Below, piece by piece: positions 13,201 to 26,947 of a stretch of 64,000 nt of DNA. Under the pieces are notes generated by a model that ran no database searches, was not told where the DNA came from, and saw only the letters and a list, made by a program, of their open reading frames with translations. The first letter of the stretch is position 1. Every line of letters starts with the position of its first letter. The stretch comes from Pithys albifrons albifrons (lineage: Eukaryota > Chordata > Aves > Passeriformes > Thamnophilidae). The stretch spans positions 4,411,437 to 4,475,436 of the forward strand of contig NC_092497.1 of assembly GCF_047495875.1 (NCBI RefSeq), given 5' to 3'. Position numbers and translations under genes: made by a program.

Positions 13201-15119
13201 TCTTTTGTTTTGGACTTGATTTTGCTTTTAAGTGAGAGATTAGTCTTTTAAAAAAAATTAGAATTGTAATTTTTATTGGATACTTTTTGTTGTCCCCCCC
13301 ATTAAAGACACAATTAGTGGTCTGCCAACGTTTTTTTTAACTCCATGTTGGCACTGGTGAATACTGAAGGGTAGCAGACCTGCCCCATGAAAATGCTCCC
13401 TTAGTACCCTTTGAGCTGTACCTCAGACTGCCATCTCCTGCCATAGAATTCACCTTTATTTAGGTGGATAACTGATTCTACAGTTAAATCTTCCTTTTCT
13501 CTGCAATTCACTGTTGAAACAATTGATTAAAAAACAAACAAAAAAAAAAAACAAAAGAAAACAACATGCATTCAACCTAACACATTGCCTTTTTAGGACT
13601 TCTGGTATATAAATATTTTTTTTCTGATATCAGTAGGATTAGCTGCAAACAAATTCCCATACAGAGACACATAGAGGATGTTACTTGTATATTACAAATT
13701 AAATCAAGTGAATCATTAATTCCAGTAGCATTATTTTCTCCAGATTTGAGGATGGATCAATGGAGAAAATTCACCTTAATTGGATATTCTAATCAATTGA
13801 GTAGTCTAAGAAATTAATGTGAGTCACTATATTTCACAATTTAATTAGTAGACAACATAGTTTTAAACTAAATTAGTAATCTCAGAATAGTGTGATCTCA
13901 ATTTGTTAAGGTGAGAAAAGACTATGATGTTGGGCAGAGTTGAATGAGAGAAAAGTAAATTTTCAAGGGCCAATACATGACATGCTGAATGGGATCATGC
14001 TGAAAATTTTGCATATGTTTTTGGAACTTTATTTAAAATGTGAATTTTATGGGAAAATAACTTTTTAATTATTTCTTTGTTTCCCCATGAGTTTCTCAAA
14101 ATGAAAAAAAAAAAAAAACAAAATTTGGAAGAACTATTAATTTTTAACATTTCCCACATGGAGAGAAAAAGAGAAAAAAAAGTTTTATTGTTGAATATAA
14201 CATTTCCAAAGTTACTGACAAATATTGATGCTTTAAAGTGTTTTAAAGATTTTTTTTTTTTTGGTAGAAACATAGAACCTTTATTTCCATGAGGGGAAAG
14301 ATAACAAATAAAGTTACAAAATAAAACCAACAACAGCAACAAAACCAAAAAAATACAAATAGAACAAATGGAAAAAAAAATGTTCTTACGATAGATAGGT
14401 TCTGAAATGCTTTTTGCTTAACTGCAGGCACTCTACTATGCCAATTTCTTCAGCATTTCCTATTTGCAATGCACAAAAACCTGCCATGAATTTCATGTAT
14501 AAAGGAGAAAGATCAATTTTCAGTGCATTTTATTTATTTCTCTCCACAATAACTTGTTGCTAAAAAAGGCAAAGCAAGAGAAATGCTTTGCCACTATTAA
14601 ATGTATACTGTGCTTATAGGCTATCTTTAAGTTGCTGGAAGCACATTATCATTATATGCCTGAAGTTGCCAAGACGGAAAACAATTGCCCTTTCATCTTC
14701 AAGTAATGCATTTCAGGGAGTGTAATAAGATATGAGTTCACAATTTATTTAAATATAATTAAGAACTTGGAAACTTTTTTGTTATCATCACTCAGAATAC
14801 CTGTGAAAGAAGAAACAGAAATTACTCTGAAAGTGAAGAGATTCAGTATTTAGTAGAAGCTCAAGAGATGTCACTTTTTCCTCATGATAAAATTAATTAA
14901 TGCACAATTACAAGCTTATTGTGTTAAATATTGCAGTCTGCAATTGTGAAATGGCTTCACAAATGTTCAATCCAATGCAGGACTTGAATGCACGACAACT
15001 AATTTGACACTGGTTAAAAATTCTACCTTGAAACTCAGTTGGAGAGAGTTTTCCATTCCTAAATAATGCACTAGATCAGTTGCCTATATTCACAACTCTC
15101 AAATGATGTCCAGATGTAT
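10300..15119. other. Non-coding AT-rich DNA
   Basis: There are no convincing exons or transposon ends. Contents are an A/C-rich tract at 13528-13565, short CT-rich runs near 12880-12900 and poly-A/poly-T tracts near 14100 and 14250. Confidence 0.5.
13528..13565. repeat. A-rich simple repeat
   Basis: AAAAAC-type imperfect repeat with no transposon body attached. Confidence 0.75.
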
Positions 15120-15124
15120 CCTAA

Positions 15125-15831
15125 TGTGCTGGTTTAAAGGTAAACTGGCAGAAGAAACAAAACCAGCTCAGAAGAGATTTAAGTCAGAATTACAATTTAA
15201 TAAAAGTATTACAATAAATACAATGACACAAAGAGAATTTTTTTAACCCACAAAACCCAGTAGTATAACCGAGCACTCTGGGGCACAAAAAATGGTGTTC
15301 ATTAGTCCCTGTGTTGAGCCCCACGTGGTTTCCCTGAGTCCAAAATGAAAGGGAGGGAAAAACCTGTTGGTACAGATAACGGTTGCAGTCTGGTCAAGAG
15401 TGGTGGTTACAGTCCTGTCAAGGTTCTGGCCCTCCTCTGGATCTGACCTTTTCAAACCCCAAGATTATATCCCCTCAGGTCTAGGTGAGAACCCCCTGTA
15501 CCTGTCCCAGGGCAGGGAGTTCCACAATGGAGGATCTGACTCTGTGAGTCATGGGGTAATTTTGGAATTGTTGCTGGCCCATTAGCAGACACACCCCCTC
15601 GGGCTGAGTGTGAAGGTGCTAAGAACTTCCTGGAAGGGAGTTATCACAGCTCTTATTTCACAGGCTTCTTTCACACCCAGCTTACATACTGAGCGGTCGG
15701 GTGTGCCCTGGGCAGCAGCTGCCAATGGTCCATTGTTAATAGTTCATGGAAAATTAATAGAGGGTGTAGAATACATTGTTTTGGTCACACTCACACAGTG
15801 ATAAACTGGTCCCACCTGTTGAACTAGGACA
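15125..15831 (-). mobile_element. Solo LTR, family A copy 1, 5-bp target duplication CCTAA
   Basis: A 707-bp element opens TGTGCTGGTTTAAAGG and ends AACTAGGACA on the plus strand, so both strands have TG...CA ends. It is flanked by CCTAA at 15120-15124 and 15832-15836, a 5-bp duplication as expected for ERVL-class integration. Signals on the minus strand give the direction: a TATA-like GATATAAT (15465-15470) and ATTAAA (15196-15201) close to the 3' end. No retroviral genes lie inside, so it is a solo LTR left by recombination. A close relative occurs at 25399-26124. Confidence 0.9.
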
Positions 15832-15979
15832 CCTAATAAAGCAGTAAACCAGAAATTCAATCTGATGTGAATTTAAATGATCCATAAATCTACATGCTGA
15901 AGTTCTCAAATTAAAAATTTTCAAATCTTTTCTTTTTGCATATCTGTTCACATTTTTATTCAAATGTTTGACATTGAAG

Positions 15980-16432
15980 TCATGGAATAATGCAGTTTGG
16001 GGCACCTTGAAGGTGGAAGGACAAAAAACTCTTAGAGCATGTAGAGATGAGGGCAACCAAGATAGTGAAAGGTCTCAAGGGCAAGACTTTACAGGAGCAA
16101 CTGAGATCACTTAGCTTGTTCAGTCTGAAAAAGAAAAGGTTGAGGGAAGGTGGTGAAGGGCCATGAGAGGAAGCCATATGAGGAGCAGCTGAAGGCACTT
16201 GGTGTGTTCAGCCAGAGAAGAGGAGACTGAAGGGAGACCTCCCTGCAAGTACAACTTCCGTGGGAGGGGCAAAGGAGAGGCAGACGCTCATCTCTGCCCT
16301 GTGAGGACCAGGGACAGACACAGGAAATGGCTTGAGATGTGTCAGGGCAGGTTTAGGTCAGGTATGAGCAAAAGAGGGTGGTCAGGCACTGAACAGCCTC
16401 CTCAGAGCTGTCACAGCACCAAGGCTGACAGA
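15980..16432 (+). mobile_element. CR1 LINE 3' fragments, partly duplicated
   Basis: The plus strand reads like the end of CR1 ORF2 and its 3' UTR (GAGGAGCAGCTGAAGGCACT, TTCAGCCAGAGAAGAGGAGACT, AGGGAGACCT). The motif encoding the conserved [12 protein letters not shown] region occurs twice, near 16094-16140 and 16176-16232, so at least two truncated copies, or a duplication, lie in series. The frames are broken. Confidence 0.75.
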
Positions 16433-16782
16433 GCTCAAGATGTTATCACAGTATATAACTTTCTCAAGAAGGGTAATGGAGAGGAAGCACCAATCTCTTC
16501 TTTCTGGTGACCAGGGTCAGAACACAAGGAAATAGATAGAGGTTGTGTCAGGGGAAGTTCAGATTGGAAATCAGGAAAAGATTATTTGCTGATATTTGTC
16601 ACTGGAAAAGACTCCCCAGGGAAGTGGTCACAGCATCAAGCCTGACAGAGTTTGAGGAGTGTCTGAGAGATGGTCTTGGTAATACAGTTCGGTTTTAGGT
16701 AGTCCTGCAAGGAGCAGTTCTGTACTGGACTCAATGAGCCTTATGGATTCCCTCTAACTAGAGATATTCTATGATACTTAGG
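16433..16782 (+). mobile_element. CR1 LINE 3' fragment
   Basis: The segment restarts inside the CR1 3' coding part (TATCACAGTATATAACTTTC, compare ITVYNYL) and runs through GTCTGACAGAGTTTGAGGAG-like sequence to CTAGAGATATTCTATGATAC at the end. The 3' tail is eroded. It directly follows the preceding fragments in the same orientation. Confidence 0.75.
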
Positions 16783-17306
16783 TAATTCAAACATCAGTTT
16801 TTCTGCAGAGGTAATCCCTGCAAGGCATTTTATTTCAGCTGGATATAACATTAGTTTGTGCATTTCCACCATCACTACTAATTTGTTTTAATATCTATGT
16901 TGGAAAATAGATAATAAAACTAATTAATAAGTGAAGAACTACGTTAGAAACAGGAATGCTCTGTCTTGGCATCCATAACGATTCTTTAAACTGATGTAGG
17001 AACTTATTCAGAAACACCCGAGGTGGACTGCAACTTTGTTGCACTCTTGTGAGCACAACTGCATAATGAATCTTTCTTCAATTAGCAAAACAAGACTCCT
17101 AAACTACAATGTCGTGATTTATTTGGCACTGGAAAATTTAATGTGCTTAGGAGATAGTGCACTAATAGTGTACTCTGTATCAAAACATCATCAACTATGC
17201 ATTCTTTGTATTTATTTTTATATATCAACTTGCATGATATATATTCAATACAAACAGGAATATAGTGCCTGCTTTTCCATTAATTTGCTCCAGATGAATG
17301 TGTTAA
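16783..17306. other. Non-coding spacer
   Basis: AT-rich sequence between the CR1 pile and the next LTR, with nothing recognisable. Confidence 0.5.
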
Positions 17307-17311
17307 CATTC

Positions 17312-17943
17312 TGTTATGGGTTTAGCCAGGTGGGCCTAAATTTAGGTTTTAAAGTTCAGACTAAGCCTGGAATTGTCAGCTGACTTGAGCTGGGCTGAGC
17401 TAGCTAACAGCTGACTTCTTCCAGACAATAATACTGTATTCCATACCATACTACATCATCTCAAAAGGTGCAAAATCCAATGTGTAGGACTGGCTCAGTC
17501 AGTTCCACCATAGCTGAGCTACAGACAGGATGTAGTGCAACTCCTGTCTTGCTAGAGTGGGCCTTGCTCCTGCTTCTCCTGCTGCTTGCATTTTGTTTGA
17601 ATTCAGGGAAGTAGAAACATTTGGTTGTTACTCTTTCTGTTTCTTGCTATGTGTCTCTTAGAGTACTTACAGATCTAGTGTAATAGACTTTGTATTAATT
17701 GGGGAGTGGGAAGTTATTTCCTGTTATATATATATATATAACTTGTGTAAGTGTGTGTTATATTGTAGTTTTCTCTTAATTTTCTCTTTTCTGTATACAT
17801 ACATATAGTTAGTTTCAGCATAAACCTAGTTAGGAGGGTTTTTTTCCCTCTCCCTCTTCTTTTTCTCTTGGCTGGTTGGGGGGAGGAGGAACCTTTTCTC
17901 TCTGTCTTGGACACTTGGCGTTTTGCCAGCTCAACCCAAGACA
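17312..17943 (+). mobile_element. ERVL-type solo LTR, 5-bp target duplication CATTC
   Basis: A 632-bp element begins TGTTATGGGTTTAGCCAGG and ends CTCAACCCAAGACA. CATTC lies on both sides (17307-17311 and 17944-17948). The internal TATTCCATACCATACTACATCATCT matches the sense strand of avian ERVL U3 and fixes the direction as plus. An alternating TA run lies near 17728-17744. No internal genes are present. It belongs to a different family from the LTRs at 15125 and 25399, and its tail resembles the orphan LTR tail ending at 30958. Confidence 0.9.
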
Positions 17944-17948
17944 CATTC

Positions 17949-20900
17949 TCATGTTCATCATTTAATGATATTAAAGACTTTTGATCATTTGCTGGAAATG
18001 AGAATAGTCAGGAAAGTAGGTCAAGATTAGACAATAAGCAGTGAGCTTTGGATTATTTTGTCATTTAGAGGTGGCCTGATATGTGTGTAGGACACAGCAA
18101 TATAGTTGTAATTTCTCCTCACAGGTTGTTATGATTTTATACCACCTGTTTTTCTAAGCCATTTCTTCATTTGAGAAGCTAATACATTAGAGAGGACTCT
18201 ATACAGGGGTTATTATGTTAAACATTTAGTTGCCAGTGACATTAAACCAATAAAAGAAAAAAAATTAGTGACACCAAACATAAAATCAAAACATAAAAAA
18301 TGGCTGCTTTTTGGCTATCTAAACAACTAATAGGAAAATTAAAGATGTCAATGACGATGTTGGGGTCTTTTTTAAACACTAAATGATTAATTTGATAGAA
18401 ATAGACAATACAATGGAAAACTTTAAAGCGATCTTTGAAAGCTGGTTCCAAATGCTTCACTCCCAAGACTCACTCATCAAGATGTTTGTATACTTACTTA
18501 AACCACCTGTGTGGTCTTGTCAGCTTCTATAATTGGGTGATTGTGACTTTGGAGACAAATTAGAAAATCACTTTTCATCAGTGTTCAAGTAACTTTACTT
18601 TTCAGTAGGCAGGACAATTACTTGACTCAATATAGCAAGGTAAAACTGTGATGAATAATTTCCTGTAATGTGTCAATAAGGTAAAGACCACAGTGATTCC
18701 CAGTTAATGATGAAATATTAACTGACTTGAGGAAATTTTATTTATTGCATAAAGAAAGAAATCTGGGTATCATTAACACAAAAGGACACAAAAGAGAAAG
18801 TTTTAAATACAAAAAATGGCAATTTGCAATCCTGGCCTAATTGCTATGCATAAGGGCAAAGTGAGTTCAGCATGAAGAGCACTGAAATGGCTGTCTCTTG
18901 GAAGGAAATAGTGTCTAGGGATATCATCAGAAGGAATATGATTGTAAAGAATGAAATGTAATAGCATGCAAGGATATCTGAAGAATTGTTATGAAGTAGA
19001 AGTAGGGCATGAATGTATGCTTTCCTGTATGCTTTGCAAACTTCTAACAATTTCAAGTCCACACCAACATCCTGCCTTGTCAAGTGCTGTTTTTCTTCTT
19101 TTAGTCTCTTTGTGGGTACAAAACAGTTCAAACAGGGTATGATGAATGAGTCTGGCACCAAAAATATTCAAAATGGCCAGATTTAAAGAACTTCAGATGG
19201 TCCCATTCCTTAGATATGTCTATGCCTATGATTAAGGTATTAACCAGGAAATATTGGATGTAGGACTGGGTGAAGGAGTGTGTGACTGGTACACCCAACA
19301 CTACATAGTTGCAGGCGGGGATAGAGTTTTGAGAAGTTTATTCATAAAGATGCTGACTACAGTGCATTAAAAAGAAAAGAATATGAACAGGGTAAAAATA
19401 AATGAGAGGATTGATTGTGTGGAGAGTTTACAGCTTCTGTCACAGCTTGAGCTTTCTACCCCACGGCTGAATTCCAATTGCATAGCATATATAAAGGAAT
19501 ATACTGCTTTCTCTAAAATAAAAGCATAAGTCTACTAGTAACTTCATTATTTTATTGTTTTATTCCTAATGAGATAACTAGTAACACAGGCAGACAGCAA
19601 CTGAGGACAACGGTGAACAAAATAGAGTTTGTATAGGAAATCCCAGTAGATCAGTAATCAGGTTTGAATTTGTGCAAAATGTCTTGGAGATCTGAGCTGC
19701 CCAGGTAAACCTCTACAAGGCAAGCTTTTTAACCTGACTGTACTAAAATGGTCATATACCTTGCACATATAACTTATTTCCCTTTAAGAGACTTAAAAAG
19801 CAAGTGAATATTTTTTCTTTTCACTGAATTACTGGGTTTTGTACTCATTCTAGTGAACAACTATGAAAATACTGGCTTTTGAACTGTGCCTAATCCATAT
19901 TGCTGCTTCTGCTGTTTGGTGGCCATCTGGACAATTGTTCTGTTTCAAATTTTAGCCGTTGTCATCCATCTACATTTAGTTTGGGTGCCTGCTCCCTCCT
20001 GTTCTGCACTATTGCAGGTGGTGATAATGCCATGGTGTGAGGTCTGAGTCTGTACAAGGTCAGTGCTAAAAGCTTTGCAATCTTTTTCTTTTGTGTTTAG
20101 CAGCCTGTGAACTTCCTCCTATGGTTCAGCTGGAGAATTTGATTTTTCCATTGAGCTGACAGAAGCTGTGGATGATTTGTGTGTATGCTATTCAACTGAT
20201 TCTTTGAAGAAGAGCTTGAAGTTGAATATAATAACTGTTGATGTTTTGTGTAACATGAACAACTTTGGGGGATTTCTGTCTCACCTTATAGTAGTAGATA
20301 GGCAAATGATTACAGTAGCAGATGTGAATTGTGACGTCAATGCTATTTCTAGCTAACTTAATGGAATAATCCATCAGAGGGAGAATGTAATGACAGGGAA
20401 ATGATGTATAAGCAAACAACCCTTGTGATGTCAATCCAGCTTCTCTTCGTCTATATCAGGTAAAGGTTACTGTGTCAATGAATGAGTCACTTCTGTCTTA
20501 TCATTAGCCTCATTCAGTAGTAAAGGTTTGTTGAGTAGCTACCAAAGTAGCTAGCCAGGCTGTCCTCTCAGATCTTAAACTTCATAGTTATTACAATCTT
20601 TGTGTATGTATCATGAGAGGGACCTATAGACACTCCTCTAGACATTCCTCTAGAACAAGAAGTCAAGGATATCTTGCATGACATATTGCTTTTGCAAGCA
20701 AGGGTTATTTTGTAGCCTAAAATTTGCCTGTAATGGTGAAAATAACATTTTTACTATTATTATTATTTTTGCGTGAAGGTTTTTCAGGCGGCCATGTGTG
20801 GTTTCAGATAGTTTTTCTTAATTAGATGTTGCTCAAGCAGCTTTGTTTTCTTTTTACTATAGGGATTTGTACTCCACAAAATTATTTTTACATCAGCATG

Positions 20901-23900
20901 TATTTGGATGTCTGATCAAGGTAAGAGCTTTCCTATTTTCAGCTTCTAGTTTGTACATCACATATGCAAGATAGAATACTTCAAGTGGCCACAACTGAAC
21001 ATCATTTCATTCATGGACATCCTTCATTGTTGTCACCATCATCATACCAAGGACTAATTTAAGACTACACAGCATAAGTTTGACATAGAAAAGTCCACAG
21101 TGTGTAAGAAATGCTGGGAGGTCTGTGGTGATCTCATGCTGCAATGGCAAACTTCAGAAATTCAAGACTAGAAAACATGTAGTTTTCACCATTAAGTTCT
21201 TGATTATATGGATGTATGGGGTTGTCTGTTACAGCTCTATTTAATTCCTTTAAGTGAATACAACCATTGTCATGCAAGTGACAACTTTGTACTGTGGATT
21301 TCTATAGCTAAAATGAAGGTTCACCATTTAATTATTGTTTACAGATATTTGTAGTACAGTGTTCTTCTCATTTTAAAGAAGACATTCAGGATAAATCAGA
21401 TGAGATGCCCCAAAAGTTCCCATTTTTCTCCTATTTTCATAAGAAAAATTCTAGGTAGACATACTTACATTATGAATGTTTAATGTAATACAAAACCAGG
21501 CTTTGCAGGTCATTTCCAGTCATTTGAAACCTATTCAAGGAAGTCTTGGTATCTCCTTATTGACATTCTAGGTTAGATTTTCAGCTCCTGGTCACTCAGT
21601 CCCACTCAGTGAAAATGTCTGGTTGTTTACACTACCTTAGATTTTGTTATTACAGGTTTTCCACACATTTAGGTGGTACTCTCTCATTAGAACAGCTGAA
21701 ATGGGAGGATGCATTGCAGTTCTGTGTTTAGTGTCTGAGGACCCTTACACAGACACAGTGACCTCTTTGAATGTCCCCTTCAGCAAACTATCTCTGCCTG
21801 GCATAGTGACAAGGGCCATGCAGACCTCAGCAGGTACAAATCTCATATTTATGTATATGCAACCAAACAGAAAAACAGGATTCCACTTGTAACTGACAGC
21901 ACAAGTGTAGCAATTTGACATTGTTCTGTTCTGGTTTAATCAATCTCCTTTTTACTACATTTGAAATAAGTAAGGAGAAAAGATAACTATACTGCCAAGG
22001 ATATGCTAGAAAGGAAGATGGTTTTGTCTTACCACTGGCAATGTTTAACAATGCTGTCTGTAGTAATCATTGCAACAACTTATAACATTTGCTTGGTCAG
22101 TTTATTAATGTTTAATGTGTGATCCGGAATATTTTCAGACTTCAAACAGGTGGCACCAATTGTCTCACATAACTTGAGGCACTCAGCCAAGCAGTGCAAG
22201 CTGCAAGGTTTTCCTACCCTTTCTCTGTATTCAGTCATGAGGGAAAGAGAAAACTTAGAGCTTAGGTAAGGATAAAAGTTTTCCTTGATTCTATGTTCTT
22301 TCTCTCTTGATTATAAAATGCAGATGTGATCCCCTTTGTGATTTATCAGCAAAATGTCTACATTCATGGCACATGTCTACATTAACGGTTTTAATTCTTT
22401 CCCTTAGCACACAACAACAAAGTGGAAATAAAAATTAGTCGGGATTGCATGTTTCACTGTGAACATGGCAAAACATATCAGTCGTATACAGTACACCTTC
22501 TTCCTGTCTTCTGTGAGAGTTTGGGTCATCTCTTCACAGTAAAGTAGAAATAGTTCAAATAGCACCCATATTTGAGTTCAGCAGGTGCCTATGAGTTCCA
22601 GTCGCTGGCTAAAATTGAAAGATAGGGAAAGCAAAATAATTTCTTAATAAAACATATTTAATTTATTAATTACCACAGTACATTTGAGTCCTTGTCGTCA
22701 AGTATTTACATGGGAATTCCTGCAATATTGCGCATTCATTCCTGACCTGATGAAGGAAAGACCAGGAATGCTCTGACTGAATTTCACACAGAGAGGAGGG
22801 GAGGTGAGGTGAAGTGAGGTGAGGCAAGGAGAGGAGAGTCCAGTTTCATGCAGAAAATATTTTGTCTTGATCTTTTTGTTGCCTTTTTCTGGCCTCACCA
22901 CATAGTATTAAGTGCTGCTGCTGAAAAATATATGAAGTTTCCCTGTGTGACCCAATGACTGCATCTGCATGTGCATTCAGCGCAAAGAAGGCTCCTGGCC
23001 GCTCTTGTATACACTGGTTAAGACCTACTTAGGTGTGCTGTGCTTCATTTTTGGGTATACAGTATAATTTTCTTTGTAGATAGTAGTGAATGGGGGAAAG
23101 GATGCTAGGTCACATAGGTGTGTAGACAAAAACTCCCAGATAGTGTTTAACATGCTAGTGTAGATACATTCAGTCAATTCTGTACTCATCTAGCAGTAGG
23201 TAAGAGTGTCAATCAAGGCCTGTACAACTTTCAGGACTGTTTAATATATGAACATATTAATATCTCATTAGAAGATCATAACCTATTCCCTTGCTACCCA
23301 TGATTCATAAAGGGGAAATTACAATATCTCCCCTTTCTCAGATTATATAATCATTGACCAGGGATTTGAGAGCTTTCAGGCTGGAAATTCTTGGCCCTAC
23401 TGTAGGTCTTTAGATCATATTTATTTCTGTTATGTAAATAGAGTTATTTTCCTTTTCCATAAAATATTCAGTGTTACAAAGTCCTCTCCCTCACAAAAGT
23501 CTATGATATAAATAATTATTGATTTCTAATATTCAATTTTATAATAATTGAAAATCCAGAGAATATTGCAACTGATTAAAATAAACTTCATAGTGTATTC
23601 AAAATGCTTCATTTACATATTTATGGTTTTCTTCTGTATTTCTAAAGTTTGAACTTTTTATACTTATTAAAGTAGAATATGGGACATTTGAATGGCTTTG
23701 GATTACTCTGGGTTTTTTTTTCAAAATAGAGTGAAAAGGGTATTTAGAATTAAATGCAACATGCCTCCCTCAGATCAATAGATAGTAATAAACTAACACA
23801 GAATGCAAATGCTTTTTCTGCACTGAGTAATTTGCAAAATTTCACAGACCATAATGAATATTCAAGCTAGTTAAAAATTTCTCTTTGACTTTTTGGAAAA

Positions 23901-25393
23901 GGAAGGGCTTCTTACTATGAAAACTTACTTTTATTTGATTTCAATGCATATTTTATTATTATCCTTGCTCAGTTAATTCATTGTCACTCCTGCTAGACAG
24001 CGTGGTGAGTGGGTGTTGGTTGTCTGTGGAGAAAATATCAACCTTTCTCTAAGATGGCGAGACATTTTTGCTTAAACATTCCTTCATCTGTTCTATTATC
24101 AGTTACTGCACAAGTCTAGAGTATCCACAGAACATCAGTAAAAAGGTGGTTTCAGCCTCTCCTTCATTGATCCTTTTTTGTATCATTCATAAGCTGCACT
24201 ACCTTTTAGTAACATGTCCCAAGTGCCCGTGCTTCTGATATTTTGTGAAACAAAAATATTGCATAGGAAATATAATAATATTTCAATGTTTACAAGGATC
24301 GTAAAAAAAAAAAGTCACAAAATTGCAAGTTTCCATGTGAATAGTCAGGGAAAAAAACCTCAAGAAAGAGCTTTGCATTACATGAGCCATTCAATTATGT
24401 TGTTCATTGACTTTAAATGGATTACTGCCATGATGTGGTAAATAGAAACTGCATAAAGTATTTATATTTTATTTAAATGTCAGTTACTTAATTTATTTTC
24501 TCATTATACATTAAAGTAATGATCATCCTGTTTATTAGTGTTAAATATTTCATGGAGTTCACAACACTATATAATTTGCAATAAATGAATAGAGGTCATT
24601 ACATTACCCATTGTGTAAGATGGTATCAGCAGCAGTAGACATGGAGAGAAAGCAGGAGAAAAATCACAATGGAAAAGAAAGGCCTGGATTACATAATCTC
24701 TGAGGAATCACTATGTTATATCTCAGTTGCCCAATTAAAAAAAAAAAAAAAGAAAAAATTGCTAAAATAAAATAGGAATTGCACCACAATGTTTATGACT
24801 TATATTTATAGACCATGAAACTGGAAATACCTTAAAGCCATTTAAAAGTGGATTTTCACCATATATGTAGAATGAAAAACATTGCAACCACTAGAAAAAT
24901 ACAGATAACTGTGATGAAATGTGATTGCAGTTTAAACAGAAGAGACCAATGTTATACAGAAATTTAGGAAAACATGGAGATCTATAGTGTAATATCACAG
25001 AGAGATATAGTCAAAGATTTCAAAATCCAGATCAAATTTAAACTGAGATTGATAAGAAACAATGAGAAAGGAAGTTAATATAACTAATCACAGGCAAAAA
25101 TAAACCTGACTCAAAATTAGCTCAGACTTCCATGAGATTCCTGTTTTCAGGCAAATAAAATTTGCACAAAGTGTTTTAAACAAAATTCTGGATTGTCAAA
25201 ATCCACAGGCTTTCTCATCAGTTCTTTCAACTAGTCCAACATAGAAATCCAAAAAGAAAGAAAAAAATCCCAACCAAAAAATACAGAAAAATTTCTTAAA
25301 ATTCTGTTAATTCTCTTTTTGAAAGACTAAGCAAACCAAAACCTCTCCCTGTGCACAAACACCAGGAGTGACCCTGCTCTAGGGACTCCTCTG
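17949..25393. other. Non-coding AT-rich DNA
   Basis: This long stretch has no exon that I can defend and no clear transposon termini. A purine-rich GGTGA-type repeat lies at 22790-22840, and a poly(A) run near 24735-24752. Some segments may be conserved non-coding elements. Confidence 0.5.
22790..22840. repeat. Purine-rich (AGGTG)n-like repeat
   Basis: Imperfect GAGGTGAGGTGAAGTGAGG repeats, all purine with single thymines. Confidence 0.8.
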
Positions 25394-25398
25394 GTGTC

Positions 25399-26124
25399 TG
25401 TGCTGGTTTAAAGGTAAATGACCAGGAAAAACAAACCCAACATGAAAGAGATTATAAATCAGAGTTACAATTTAATAGAAATATTACAATAAATGCAATA
25501 GCACAAAGAGAAATTGGTTTTAACCATCAAACACAGAACTATAGCCCAGTGTCCTGGGGCACAAACACAATGGGGTTTGTTGGCCTCTGTGCTGAGACCC
25601 ACATGGTTCCTCTGAGTCCAAATTAAAAGGAAGTGAAAACCTGTTAATGCAGGTGTTGGTCACATTGGGTGAAGAGTAGTGGTCTCCTCCTGTTGAAGGT
25701 CTGGTCCTTCCCTGGATCCAACAAGTGGTACCCCAGTTCCAAAATCCCCTGATATTATATGCCCTCTGGTTCAGGTGGGAATGCTCAGTACCTCCCATAG
25801 GGTGGGGAGTTCCACAACGAGTGATCTGACTCTGTGAGTCATGGGGTTATTTTTGGAGTCGTTGATGGCCTATTAACAGACACACCCCCTCAGGCTGGGT
25901 GTGAAGGTGCTAATGACTTCCTCGAGGGGAGCTATCACAGCTCTTATCTCACAGGCTTCTTTCACACCCTGCTTACATACTGAGGGGTCAGGTGTGCCCT
26001 GGCAGCTGCTGTAAATGGTCCATTGTTAACAGTTCATGAGAAATTACATAGAGGGTTTTAGAATACACAACTTTGTTCACACCCACACAGTGACAAACTG
26101 GTCCCAGCTTACCAAAATAGGACA
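25399..26124 (-). mobile_element. Solo LTR, family A copy 2, 5-bp target duplication GTGTC
   Basis: A 726-bp element has the same ends as the LTR at 15125 (TGTGCTGGTTTAAAGG and TAGGACA). It is flanked by GTGTC at 25394-25398 and 26125-26129. Most of the length aligns by eye, including GGAGTTCCACAA, ATCTGACTCTGTGAGTCATGG and GGTGTGCCCTGG. The TATA-like element on the minus strand is at 25753-25760. The different target duplications show independent insertions rather than a duplicated segment. Confidence 0.9.
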
Positions 26125-26129
26125 GTGTC

Positions 26130-26616
26130 AAACAGAACTCTTGAACACTCTTCTGAAGCACTTACTGAAGCACTGGCGTTTTCCAGCATTGCTGTAATTT
26201 TAAATGCAATTGAGAGAAAAACAAGTCTTAATGACATGAATAGGTATTTATAGAAACTGGATTAGGAAAAGATATTTAGGCATATATGCTGATCTTCTGG
26301 AAGACCTTGCCCTGCCTGAGTGCTCTAAAGAACTTGCCCATTCATTGCAAGCATTTAAACTGAAAGGAATCTCATAGGTCATTGATTCTAATTTCTTATT
26401 GCTGCATGATATCCCCGTGTAAGCCTTTTTCCTGTAAGCCTGTTCCAAGACTGCTTTTAAAATAAAAATGTTTTCTGGGTGATTAGTTTTTATGTTCTGC
26501 CTCCAGCATTTCAGTCACTCATACAAGGAAGCTACTATCATGGAGAATTAGGAATGAATAAAGCCTCAAATGCTGTTGTTTTCATGACTGTGAAAATTTT
26601 GGATGACACGCAAATA
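26130..26616. other. Non-coding spacer
   Basis: Nothing recognisable lies between the LTR and the minus-strand CR1. Confidence 0.5.
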
Positions 26617-26947
26617 TAGAATCATAGAATCATAGAATTGATTGGGTTGGAAAAGACCTCCAAGATCATCAAGTCCAACCCTTGGTCCAACTCTAGTCCC
26701 TTTACCAGATTATGGCACTCAGCGCCACATCCAATCTCAGTTTAAAAACCTCCAGGGATGGTGAATCCACCACTTCTCTTGGCAGGCCATTCCAATGCCT
26801 GGTTACTCTCTTTGGAAAGAATTTTTTTCTGATATCCAACTTAAATTTCCCCTGACAGAGCTTAAGCCTGTTCCCACTTATCCTATTGCTGAGTGTCTGG
26901 GAGAAGAGACCAACCCTGACCTGGCTATAACTTCCCTTCAGGTAGTT

